From DATBIS01 sp036556805 (lineage in GTDB: Bacteria; Actinomycetota; UBA4738; HRBIN12): a DNA stretch of 9,354 bases. The first letter of the stretch is position 1. Every line of letters starts with the position of its first letter. The notes under the pieces were generated by a model. It was given only the letters and a program-made list of their open reading frames with translations. It had not been told where the DNA came from and ran no database searches. Position numbers and translations under genes: made by a program. Positions 1 through 6,625 of this stretch are shown piece by piece. The stretch spans positions 1 through 9,354 of the forward strand of contig DATBIS010000037.1 of assembly GCA_036556805.1 (NCBI GenBank), given 5' to 3'.

Positions 1-39
1 CAACACGAAACGCCTCGTCCCTTCCAGGGACGAGGCGTT
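1..39 (-). terminator. T-box intrinsic terminator hairpin
   Basis: A perfect 13-bp stem pairs 39-27 with 21-9 around the 5-nt loop 26-22, read on the - strand. It is followed by a short U-rich stretch (three T, then a mixed run) at 8-1. Its 5' arm contains the CCCT that would instead pair with the AGGG of the T-box sequence, so terminator and antiterminator are mutually exclusive as the family requires. The U-tract is weak, as is common in high-GC bacteria. Confidence 0.88.
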
Positions 40-285
40 GGCCCCGCGGTACCACCCTGCTTGCCGCGCGCCTCACGGCGCGCGGCCGCTCACCGGCCGC
101 CGTCACGGCCTCCCGCGATCACGGGCGGACCCGCCTGCGCCTACTGCGGCGGCCGGACCCTCCGGCGCCGGTTGGGGCAGGGGCTCGGGGAGGATGTTCG
201 CGAGGGGCTCGGCGCCGGGCTCCCACCGCCCCCGGCTCGCTCGCGCTTCGCGGTCCTCGCGACGCGGTTCCCGTCGTCGCCTCTT
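9..285 (-). promoter_or_regulatory. T-box riboswitch leader (probably isoleucine, for ileS)
   Basis: A T-box leader senses the charging state of a specific tRNA and lets transcription continue when the tRNA is uncharged. On the - strand the canonical T-box sequence AGGGTGGTACCGCG lies at 58-45. It is preceded by a 9-bp GC hairpin with a GUGA tetraloop (85-64, the Stem III position) and followed by a strong terminator. Stem I is recognisable: a 6-bp helix (260-255 with 205-200), a distal 6-bp helix (236-231 with 219-214) and a loop GGCGGUGGGAG like the family's distal loop. Just 3' of the first helix is GAAC followed by AUC (195-193), in the specifier position, which would select tRNA-Ile. The antiterminator can form by pairing AGGG (58-55) with CCCT (29-26). 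The regulated gene lies beyond position 1 and is not visible. The T-box identity is very secure; the isoleucine specificity is an inference. Confidence 0.93.
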
Positions 286-290
286 CGCGC

Positions 291-296
291 ATGGTA
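291..296 (-). promoter_or_regulatory. candidate -10 box for the T-box transcript
   Basis: TACCAT fits the TANNNT pattern on the - strand and would start transcription near 285-283, just before Stem I of the T-box leader. The best -35 candidate (GGGACG at 318-313) matches TTGACA at only three positions, so the promoter is suggested mainly by position. Confidence 0.4.
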
Positions 297-401
297 CACC
301 CGGGCGCGCGCGCGTCCCCGTCGAGGTGTTGCGTTCGAGCGAACTCCCCGGAGGCCAACTCGCCCCCTGACCTGCGCTTCCACGTGGCGGTACGGGCCCT
401 G

Positions 402-410
402 TGCTACCCT
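402..410 (+). promoter_or_regulatory. extended -10 promoter of the traR-lspA-rluD operon
   Basis: TGC followed by TACCCT (405-410) forms an extended -10 element. It ends 8 nt before the ATG at 419, so the expected transcription start falls at or beside the A of the start codon and the mRNA would be leaderless. No Shine-Dalgarno sequence precedes the ATG, which agrees with this. No good -35 box is visible. The promoter is divergent from the T-box transcript. Confidence 0.55.
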
Positions 411-418
411 GCCCGGCC

Positions 419-823
419 ATGGCCACGACCAAGTCGACCAAGGCGAAATCGCCCTTCACGAAGAAGGAGCTCGACGACCTCCGCGCCGTGCTGCTCGCCG
501 AGCGCGAGCAGCTCGATCGCCAGCTCGCCACGATCGAGGAGAACTCCTTCGCGGCGACGCAGTCCGACATCAGCGGCGAGGTGGCCTTCGACGACGAGAC
601 GGCCGACGCCGGCACGGCGACGTTCGAGCGCGAGCGGGACCTCTCGATCGAGAACAACGTGCGGGACCTCATGCAGAAGATCGACCGGGCGCTCGAACGG
701 ATGGACGCCGGGCGCTACGGCATCTGCGATCGATGCGGCAAGCCGATCGAGAAGGCGCGGGTTCGGGCGCTCCCGTACGTCGACCTCTGCATCAAGGACG
801 CGCAGGCCCAGTCCCGCCGCTAG
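419..823 (+). CDS. TraR/DksA family zinc-finger regulator
   Basis: This is a 134-residue protein of the TraR/DksA family, whose members bind in the RNA polymerase secondary channel and modulate initiation, often with ppGpp. An N-terminal helical coiled-coil region (about 14-98) contains the family pattern D63-A-G-T-x-T-F-E-R-E around residues 58-74. A C-terminal zinc-finger segment follows (103-127): C103-x2-C106, then C124. The expected fourth cysteine is replaced by D127, so the finger is C3D or degenerate. The ATG at 419 is preferred over an upstream in-frame start at 401 because the -10 box sits immediately before it and the product then begins with a typical Lys/Thr-rich tail. It is the first gene of an operon with lspA (4 nt gap), an arrangement common in actinobacteria near ileS. 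The in vivo role of this subfamily is not clear from sequence alone. Confidence 0.9.
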   Translation: MATTKSTKAKSPFTKKELDDLRAVLLAEREQLDRQLATIEENSFAATQSDISGEVAFDDETADAGTATFERERDLSIENNVRDLMQKIDRALERMDAGRYGICDRCGKPIEKARVRALPYVDLCIKDAQAQSRR

Positions 824-827
824 ACCG

Positions 828-1310
828 GTGACCCCCACCGGCAAGAGGGGGGCCGCGGTGCTGTTCGGGGCCGCGGCGGCCGCCTACGGGATCGATCGTC
901 TCACGAAGGCGTGGGTCGAGGGCTCCCTCCAGGGACGACCGCCGATCAGCGTCATCGACGGCGTGCTCGACCTCCGCTTCACGACCAACTCGGGGGGCGC
1001 GTTCTCGATCGGCCAGAGCGCCTCGTGGCTCTTCGCGGCCGCGACGATCGCGGTGTCGATCGCGATCGTCGCGACGGCCTTCCGCCACACGAGCCTGCTG
1101 ACCGCCGCGGCGCTCGGGCTCGTGCTCGGCGGCGCCCTCGGGAACCTCACCGACCGCATCGTGCGGGGGACGGGCTTCACCTTCAACGGCCGCGTGATCG
1201 ACTTCATCGACTTGCACGTGTGGCCGGTGTTCAACGCCGCCGACTCCGCGATCGTCGTCGGCGCGCTCCTGCTGGGGTTCACCGCGTTACGGCGGCGGGC
1301 CGATGACTGA
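828..1310 (+). CDS. lspA: Lipoprotein signal peptidase (signal peptidase II)
   Basis: This 160-residue integral membrane aspartyl protease cleaves the signal peptide of prolipoproteins after lipid modification of the +1 cysteine. Visible landmarks are DRLTKAW (23-29), the TTNSGGAFS motif (52-60, where the family usually has GAAF), GGALGNLTDRI with catalytic D109, and VIDFIDLH..FNAADSAI with catalytic D139. Four hydrophobic segments are seen at roughly 8-22, 66-85, 90-107 and 137-154, matching the family's four-helix topology. The length is normal. The GTG at 828 is chosen because it lies 4 nt after the traR stop and gives the expected short basic N-terminus (TGKRG); reading further upstream would run through the traR gene in another frame. 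No strong ribosome binding site is seen, so coupling to traR translation is likely. The end overlaps the next gene by 8 nt. Confidence 0.96.
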   Translation: MTPTGKRGAAVLFGAAAAAYGIDRLTKAWVEGSLQGRPPISVIDGVLDLRFTTNSGGAFSIGQSASWLFAAATIAVSIAIVATAFRHTSLLTAAALGLVLGGALGNLTDRIVRGTGFTFNGRVIDFIDLHVWPVFNAADSAIVVGALLLGFTALRRRADD

Positions 1311-2235
1311 GGAGTTCGCGGCCGACCCGGGCCGGCTGGACGCCGTCGTCGCGAGGCGGCTGGGCGCGCCGCGCGCCGACGCCCAGCGCGCGATCGACGC
1401 CGGCCGGGTCTCGGTCGACGGCATGGTGCGGCGCAAGTCGTATCGCCTCGCCGGGGGCGAGCTCGTGCGCGCGGAGCTGCTCGACGAGGCCGACGTACCC
1501 GCCGAAGGGCCGGCGGTCGAAGTCCGCTACGAGGACGAGCACCTGCTGGTGGTCGAGAAGCCGGCGGGGCTCGTCACGCACCCGACCCGCACCCGGCGCA
1601 CCGGCACGCTCGTGAACCGTTTGAAGGGGATGGGGATCGCGCTGTCGCCGCTCGGCGGCGAGCTCCGGCCCGGCATCGTGCACCGCCTCGACGCGGGCAC
1701 GAGCGGGCTGATGGTGGTCGCGAAGTCCGACGCCGCGTTCGAGAGGCTCTCCGCCTCGTTCACGTCCCACCAGGTGGAACGCCGGTACCTTGCGCTCGCG
1801 CGCGGGCGCGTGGCGCACGACGCCTTCGACGTCGAGGCGCCGCTCGGTCGGCGGGGGGCCCGCATGACCGCGCACTCGGCGGAGGGGCGGCACGCGGAGA
1901 CCGCGTTCGAGGTGCGCGAACGGTTCTCGCGCTCGACCCTCCTGGATGCGGCGCCGCGCACCGGCCGCACCCATCAGATCCGCGTGCACCTCGCCGCGAT
2001 CGGCCACCCGATCCTCGGCGATCGCGCGTACGGCGGAGGCGGCGACGACGCGACTCGGCTCGGGCTCGGCAGGCCGTTCCTGCACTCGTGGCGGATCGCG
2101 TTCGACCACCCGATCACGGGGGAGCGGGTCGAGATCGAGTCGGCGCTGCCCGCAGACCTCGACAGAGCCCTCGCGCGCGCCTCGCCGGAGCGCGTCGACG
2201 CGTCCGGTCTTGACGGTTCCGAGGGCCGGGCGTAG
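1303..2235 (+). CDS. rluD: RluA/RluD-family 23S rRNA-type pseudouridine synthase
   Basis: The 310-residue product converts uridine to pseudouridine in RNA; close relatives act on large-subunit rRNA. An S4-like RNA-binding domain occupies about residues 9-58 (RLDAVVARRL...GRVSVDG). The catalytic domain follows, with the signature HRLDAGTSGL at 127-136 and catalytic D130. EKPAGLVTHP (85-94) lies before it, and GRTHQIRVHLAAIGHPILGD is near the C-terminal third. These motifs place it in the RluA/RluC/RluD family. The S4 domain and the lspA neighbour favour an RluD-like enzyme, but the exact target uridines cannot be read from the sequence. The ATG lies inside the end of lspA (8-nt overlap), suggesting translational coupling. 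Its last codons contain the -35 and -10 of the dnaE promoter, and the stop codon TAG is part of that -10. Confidence 0.93.
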   Translation: MTEEFAADPGRLDAVVARRLGAPRADAQRAIDAGRVSVDGMVRRKSYRLAGGELVRAELLDEADVPAEGPAVEVRYEDEHLLVVEKPAGLVTHPTRTRRTGTLVNRLKGMGIALSPLGGELRPGIVHRLDAGTSGLMVVAKSDAAFERLSASFTSHQVERRYLALARGRVAHDAFDVEAPLGRRGARMTAHSAEGRHAETAFEVRERFSRSTLLDAAPRTGRTHQIRVHLAAIGHPILGDRAYGGGGDDATRLGLGRPFLHSWRIAFDHPITGERVEIESALPADLDRALARASPERVDASGLDGSEGRA

Positions 2236-2238
2236 GTT
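2210..2238 (+). promoter_or_regulatory. dnaE promoter, TTGACG-17-TAGGTT
   Basis: TTGACG (2210-2215) and TAGGTT (2233-2238) are separated by exactly 17 nt, matching a housekeeping sigma-70-type promoter. This is the best-formed promoter in the window. The predicted start is near 2245, giving an untranslated leader of about 35 nt without a Shine-Dalgarno sequence. The whole element is embedded in the final codons and stop of the upstream rluD-like gene. A second TANNNT (TAAGTT, 2264-2269) lies 10 nt before the start codon and could give a nearly leaderless transcript. Confidence 0.7.
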
Positions 2239-2267
2239 GAGGTCCCTGCGAATCACAAGCGTGTAAG

Positions 2268-2287
2268 TTTTCCACAGCTGTGGAAAC
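2268..2287. promoter_or_regulatory. 18-bp palindrome with inverted DnaA-box-like 9-mers over the dnaE start
   Basis: TTTCCACAGCTGTGGAAA (2269-2286) is a perfect inverted repeat centred between 2277 and 2278. Read as two 9-mers, it holds TTTTCCACA (2268-2276, one mismatch to the DnaA box TTATCCACA) and, on the other strand, GTTTCCACA (2287-2279, two mismatches). It lies about 30 bp downstream of the dnaE -10 box and includes the GTG start codon. This is a typical place for a repressor, or for an RNA hairpin that hides the start codon. Binding by DnaA is an inference. Confidence 0.6.
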
Positions 2288-5200
2288 CGAGGGTCTCGGG
2301 AGACGATCGATCGACGGGTTCGTCCATCTTCACGTCCACACCGAGTACTCCCTGCTCGACGGAGCCGCGCGAATCGAGGCTCCCTCGTTCCACCCGGACG
2401 CTCCGACGATCTTCACGCAGGCCGAGCGCCTGGGCATGCCGGCGATCGCCATCACGGACCACGGATCCATGTTCGGCGCCCTCCGATTCCTCGAGGAGGG
2501 TCGCCGGCGGGGCGTGAAGGCCATCGTCGGAGTGGAGGCGTACGTGGCGCCCGGCTCGCGCTTCGACCGAAACCCCGGCGAGAACGAGGAGAAGTACCAC
2601 CACCTCACGCTCCTCGCCGAGAGCGAGACCGGCTACCGCAATCTCCTGCGCCTCGTCTCCGACGCCCACCTGCAGGGCTTCTACCACCGTCCGCGGATGG
2701 ACCGTCAGCTGCTCGCGGAGCACGCCGAGGGCGTGATCGCGCTCTCGGGATGCCTGTCGTCGGAGGTGAACTCGCTGCTCCTCAACGGCCGAGAGGATCG
2801 CGCGCGCGAGGTCGCGGGGGAGTACCGCGACATCTTCGGCGCCGACTCGTACTTCATCGAGCTCCAGGACCACGGCCTGGACGACCAGCGCCGCGTGCTC
2901 CCGAAACAGCGCGCGCTCGCGACCTCGATCGGCGTTCCCCTCGTCGCGACGAACGACCTGCACTACACGATGCCCGAGGACGCGAAGCCGCACGACGTCC
3001 TGCTCTGCATCCAGCAGCAGAAGGTCCAATCCGACACGCGCCGGCTGCGGTTCGACTCGGACGCGTTCTACCTCAAGAGCGCGGCAGAGATGCGCGAGAT
3101 CTTCGCGGATCTGCCGCAGGCGTGCGACCAGACGCTCGCGATCGCCGAGCGGTGCGAGCTCGACCTCGTGTACGGGGAGCGAGCGCCCGCCGACCAGCGC
3201 TTCCACCTGCCTCGCTTCGAGACGCCGCACGGCGAGCCGATCCCGGAGTACCTCCGCGCGCTCGTGTACGAGGGCGCGAAGGAGCGATACGGCGGCGGCC
3301 TCACCGACGAGCTCCACGACCGGATCGAGCACGAACTCTCGGTGATCATCCAGATGGGGTTCGCGGGGTACTTCCTGATCGTGTGGGACCTCATCCGGTT
3401 CGCGCGCGACGCGGGGATCCGCGTGGGCCCCGGGCGGGGGAGCGCCGCGGGCTCGGTGGTGTCGTATTGCCTGCGCATCACCGACCTCGATCCGCTCCGG
3501 TACGGCCTGATCTTCGAGCGCTTCCTGAACCCGGAGCGGCGCCAGATGCCCGACCTCGACATGGACTTCGACGAGCGACGGCGCGACGAGGTGATCCGGT
3601 ACGCGTCGGAACGGTACGGCTCCGACCACGTCGCGCAGATCATCACGTTCCAGACGATCAAGGGGAAGCAGGGCATCCGCGACGCCGCGCGGGTCCTCGG
3701 GTTCCCGCCGGTCGTGGGGGACCGGCTCTGCAAGATGTACCCCCCGGCGGTCATGGGCCGCGACGAGCCGATCGAGCACGCGCTCGAGATCTCGCCCGAC
3801 CTGCGCGCTGCGTACGACAAGGAGCCCGAGGCGGCCGAGATCATCGACGCGGCTCGCGCGCTCGAGGGCCTTCGGCGCGAGGACTCGGTGCACGCCGCCG
3901 GCGTCGTGATCGGCGACGCGCCGCTCGTGAACTACCTGCCGCTGAAGCTCGCGAAGGACTCGCGCGACGACGCGAAGCGCATCGTCACGCAGTTCGACAT
4001 GCACGGGGTCGAGCAGCTCGGCCTGCTGAAGATGGATTTCCTCGGCCTGCGCACGCTGTCGGTGATCGACGACACCGTGCGGCACCTCCGGGCGCGAGAC
4101 GTCGAGCTCGACATCGACCACGTGGCGCTCGACGACCCGGACACCTACGAGATGCTTTGCCGCGCCGACACGACCGGCGTCTTCCAGATGGAGTCGTCGG
4201 GCATGCGCTCGCTCATCAAGGCGCTCGAGCCGGACCGGTTCGAAGACATGATGGCGCTCGTCGCGCTCTACCGGCCCGGGCCGCTCTCCGCCGGGATGCA
4301 CAACGAATACGCCGAACGCAAGCACGGACGCAAGCCCGTTGTGTATCCGCACCCCGACCTCGAGGAGATCCTCCAGCCCACGTACGGCGTGATGGTCTAC
4401 CAGGAGCAGATCATGCAGATCGCCGTTCGTATGGCCGGGTACTCGATGGGGCAGGCCGACGACCTGCGTCAGGCAATGGCGAAGAAGAAGCGCGAGCTGA
4501 TCCGCTTGGAGCGAGGCAAGTTCACCGAGGGGTGCGACGCGAACGGCTATCCGGCGACCCTCGCGAAGCAGCTCTTCGATCTCATCGAGCCCTTCGCCGA
4601 CTACGGGTTCCCCGCCGCGCACGCGTGCGCATATGGCTACGTCGCGTATCAAACCGCGTACTTGAAGGCGCACCACCCCGTCGAGTTCATGTCGGCGATG
4701 CTCACGAGCGTGAAGGACGACAAGGACCGCAAGCCGTTCTACCTGTACGCGTGCCGCGCTATGGACGTCGAGGTGCTCCCGCCCGACGTGAACGGGTCGG
4801 AGCTCGACTTCACGCCGGCGCACGGCGAGGCGATCCGCTACGGCCTGTCGGCCGTTCGCAACGTGGGCGAGGCGGCGGTCCACCAGATCCTCGACGCGAG
4901 GGCCAGGAAAGGCGGCTTCACGTCGTTCTCGGACTTCTGCCGGAAGGTGGAGCCGGGCGTCCTCACGAAGCGGGTGCTCGAGTCGCTCGTGCTCGCGGGC
5001 GCGTTCGACTCGCTCGGCTACGCGCGCCGGCCGCTCTTCGAGAACCAGGACAAGGTGTCCGGACCGATCCTCTCGGAGCGCAAGGCGGAGGCGGCCGGGC
5101 AGTTCTCGCTGTTCGGCGGCGCGGATGGGGAGGCCGTCGGGCAGATCGACGAATCGGTGCTCCAGGGGGAGGAGTTCGACAAGCGAACGCTGCTGCGCTC

Positions 5201-5840
5201 GGAGAAGGAGATGCTCGGGCAATTCGTCACCGACCACCCGCTGCTCGAGGTGAAGGACGCGCTCGCGGCGAAGACGTCGCACGAGATCGCCGACCTTGCG
5301 CTCCTCGGCGACGGCGACCTCGTAACGGTCGGAGGCATCATCGGCGGTGTGCTCCGACGGTTCACGAAGCGCGGCGAACCCTATGCGCAGTTCCGACTCG
5401 AGGGCCTCGCCGGAGGGGTCGAGGTCATCGCGTTCCCGTCCGTGTACGAGTCGGACCCCGATCTCATCGCGACCGACCGGATCGTGCTCGTCGTTGGGCG
5501 CATCGACCTTCGCGGCCGGGAGCTGCAGATTCGTGCGACCGAGGTGCGCGAGCCGGACCTGGGCACGGCCGCCTCCGCGCGCGTTTCGGGCTCGCTCATC
5601 GTGGACCTCCCGGCATCGGCGTGCACTCCCGCCGTGCTCGCGCGGCTGCGAGAGCTCTTCGAGCTGCACCCGGGGACCTCGCCCGTGCACGTGCGGTTCC
5701 TGTCCTCCTCGGGCGCGAAGCCCGTCGATGTGGGCTCCTACCTGGTGGACGCCGGCGGCACCCTCATGGCCGAGCTGCGCGGGTTGCTCGGCGAACGGGC
5801 CGCGCGCGTCGAGCACGCGCTCGCCGGCTCCGCGCGCTGA
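2280..5840 (+). CDS. dnaE: DNA polymerase III alpha subunit (DnaE)
   Basis: This 1186-residue protein is the replicative polymerase catalytic subunit. Domains in order: PHP domain (about 13-290), polymerase palm/thumb/fingers (about 330-850), helix-hairpin-helix region (about 855-915), internal beta-clamp motif QFSLF (941-945) and OB fold (about 1013-1090), then a C-terminal domain. The polymerase carboxylates are in PDLDMDFDE (D425, D427) and KMDFLGL (D586). The nine PHP metal ligands known from mycobacterial DnaE1 all appear present: H18, H20, D27, H61, E86, H107 or H108, C158, D226 and H228. This suggests an active proofreading 3'-5' exonuclease. GTG at 2280 is the only reasonable start: no in-frame start exists just upstream, and FVHLHVHTEYSLLDG begins at residue 14 as in homologues. 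It has its own promoter and a palindrome over the start codon. Confidence 0.98.
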   Translation: METEGLGRRSIDGFVHLHVHTEYSLLDGAARIEAPSFHPDAPTIFTQAERLGMPAIAITDHGSMFGALRFLEEGRRRGVKAIVGVEAYVAPGSRFDRNPGENEEKYHHLTLLAESETGYRNLLRLVSDAHLQGFYHRPRMDRQLLAEHAEGVIALSGCLSSEVNSLLLNGREDRAREVAGEYRDIFGADSYFIELQDHGLDDQRRVLPKQRALATSIGVPLVATNDLHYTMPEDAKPHDVLLCIQQQKVQSDTRRLRFDSDAFYLKSAAEMREIFADLPQACDQTLAIAERCELDLVYGERAPADQRFHLPRFETPHGEPIPEYLRALVYEGAKERYGGGLTDELHDRIEHELSVIIQMGFAGYFLIVWDLIRFARDAGIRVGPGRGSAAGSVVSYCLRITDLDPLRYGLIFERFLNPERRQMPDLDMDFDERRRDEVIRYASERYGSDHVAQIITFQTIKGKQGIRDAARVLGFPPVVGDRLCKMYPPAVMGRDEPIEHALEISPDLRAAYDKEPEAAEIIDAARALEGLRREDSVHAAGVVIGDAPLVNYLPLKLAKDSRDDAKRIVTQFDMHGVEQLGLLKMDFLGLRTLSVIDDTVRHLRARDVELDIDHVALDDPDTYEMLCRADTTGVFQMESSGMRSLIKALEPDRFEDMMALVALYRPGPLSAGMHNEYAERKHGRKPVVYPHPDLEEILQPTYGVMVYQEQIMQIAVRMAGYSMGQADDLRQAMAKKKRELIRLERGKFTEGCDANGYPATLAKQLFDLIEPFADYGFPAAHACAYGYVAYQTAYLKAHHPVEFMSAMLTSVKDDKDRKPFYLYACRAMDVEVLPPDVNGSELDFTPAHGEAIRYGLSAVRNVGEAAVHQILDARARKGGFTSFSDFCRKVEPGVLTKRVLESLVLAGAFDSLGYARRPLFENQDKVSGPILSERKAEAAGQFSLFGGADGEAVGQIDESVLQGEEFDKRTLLRSEKEMLGQFVTDHPLLEVKDALAAKTSHEIADLALLGDGDLVTVGGIIGGVLRRFTKRGEPYAQFRLEGLAGGVEVIAFPSVYESDPDLIATDRIVLVVGRIDLRGRELQIRATEVREPDLGTAASARVSGSLIVDLPASACTPAVLARLRELFELHPGTSPVHVRFLSSSGAKPVDVGSYLVDAGGTLMAELRGLLGERAARVEHALAGSAR

Positions 5841-5864
5841 GCCGAGGTTCGACCACCCGACCGT

Positions 5865-5870
5865 TATCGT
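5865..5870 (+). promoter_or_regulatory. candidate -10 box of the hisA-like gene
   Basis: TATCGT fits TANNNT and ends 6 nt before the GTG at 5877, so transcription would begin at the start codon and the mRNA would be leaderless. No ribosome binding site is present in the 36-nt gap after dnaE, which agrees. No -35 with correct spacing was found (TTCGAC at 5848-5853 is only 11 nt away). Confidence 0.5.
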
Positions 5871-5876
5871 TCGCAC

Positions 5877-6593
5877 GTGTCCTTCGACGTGATCCCCGCG
5901 CTCGACGTCTCGGAGGGGAAGCTCTGTCGGATGGCGATGGGAGGACCGGCCGCCGTGCCCGAGTTCGGGGGCGACCCGGTGGCGGCCGCCGCCTCCTTCA
6001 TCGGCGCCGGGGCGCGATGGCTGCACGTCGTCGACGTGGACCTCGCGTTCTCGGGCACCGCGAGGAACCTCGACGTCGTGCGCGCGATCGCGGCGCTCGG
6101 CGTGCCGGTGCAGGCGAGCGGCGGCCTGCGCGACGGCGACGACGCCGCGCGCGTCCTCGAGGCCGGCGCGGCTCGGGCGGTCCTCGGGTCCGCGGCGCTC
6201 GCGCACCGCGCGCTCGTCGAGAGGGCGATCGCCGAGCTCGGTGAGCGGCTCGTGATCGGCGTCGAGACCGAGGGCGGCCTCATCCGGCCGCGCGGGCGGG
6301 CGCGAGAGGTCGACCTCGACCTCGAGGCGACCGTCGGCTGGCTCGCCGACGTACGGCCCGCGCGGCTGCTGCACACGAACGTGCGGCGCGTGGGGGAGCT
6401 GGCCGGCCCCGACCTCGAAGGACTCCGGCTCGTGCTCGGCGCGGGCCGGCCGGTCGTGGCGGCGGGCGGGATCGCGACGGTTCCCGACCTCCACGCGGCC
6501 GCGGCGGAGGGAGCCGAGGCCGCGGTCGTCGGCCGCGCGGCGCTCGAGGGAAGGCTCGACCTTGCCGCGGCGATCGCGTCGTTCGACGCGTGA
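5877..6593 (+). CDS. Divergent HisA/PriA-family TIM-barrel phosphoribosyl isomerase
   Basis: This 238-residue TIM barrel has clear HisA family features. The beta-1 motif VIPALDVSEGK carries the catalytic Asp D10, and R18 follows in loop 1. HVVDVDLAFSG lies at 50-60. The phosphate-binding loops are QASGGLRDGDD (79-89), AAGGIATVPDL (195-205) and AAVVGRAALEGRLDL (215-229). HisA converts ProFAR to PRFAR in histidine synthesis, and actinobacterial PriA also does the TrpF step. Here the second catalytic Asp (beta-5) appears to be E130, the RGW tryptophan of PriA is missing (RGRAREV at 139-145), and the beta-6 motif TDxxxDGT reads TNVRRVGE (167-174), losing its Asp and Thr. It is therefore either a diverged isomerase with altered specificity or a HisA-related protein of unknown function. 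Its position 47 nt before trpC, with no trpF nearby, points to tryptophan or histidine metabolism. The GTG start is supported by the adjacent -10 box and the normal N-terminus. Confidence 0.8.
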   Translation: MSFDVIPALDVSEGKLCRMAMGGPAAVPEFGGDPVAAAASFIGAGARWLHVVDVDLAFSGTARNLDVVRAIAALGVPVQASGGLRDGDDAARVLEAGAARAVLGSAALAHRALVERAIAELGERLVIGVETEGGLIRPRGRAREVDLDLEATVGWLADVRPARLLHTNVRRVGELAGPDLEGLRLVLGAGRPVVAAGGIATVPDLHAAAAEGAEAAVVGRAALEGRLDLAAAIASFDA

Positions 6594-6625
6594 GCGTCGC
6601 GCGCGTTCGCCCGTCCCGCCGTGGC

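Noticed and set aside
119..383. Small - strand ORFs upstream of the T-box as a leader peptide
   Set aside because: The stretch is accounted for by Stem I and the linker of the T-box RNA; no ribosome binding site or run of regulatory codons is evident.
291..827. Possible long N-terminal extension of LspA (339 codons open from 291)
   Set aside because: The extension is a different-frame reading of traR with no homologous look. LspA is normally about 150-200 residues and the GTG at 828 gives 160.
61..831. + strand open frame through the T-box region and traR
   Set aside because: It overlaps a structured RNA element on the other strand and reads traR out of frame; the product is Arg/Pro/Ala-rich noise.
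5825..5844. 6-bp GC hairpin (CGGCTC/GAGCCG) across the dnaE stop codon as a terminator
   Set aside because: The stem is short, has no following T-run and lies in GC-rich sequence where such hairpins arise by chance.
2750..6244. Long + strand open frame of 1164 codons overlapping dnaE in another frame
   Set aside because: The translation is extremely Arg/Ala/Gly/Pro-rich, typical of an out-of-frame reading of high-GC coding DNA, and the dnaE frame explains the region.
2253..6494. A 1413-codon open frame on the - strand opposite dnaE and the hisA-like gene
   Set aside because: Its codons are in register with the sense codons, so it stays open simply because the sense genes use no TTA, CTA or TCA codons at about 70% GC. 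The product is low-complexity Arg/Glu/Val/His-rich and resembles no family, while the sense strand is unmistakably dnaE.
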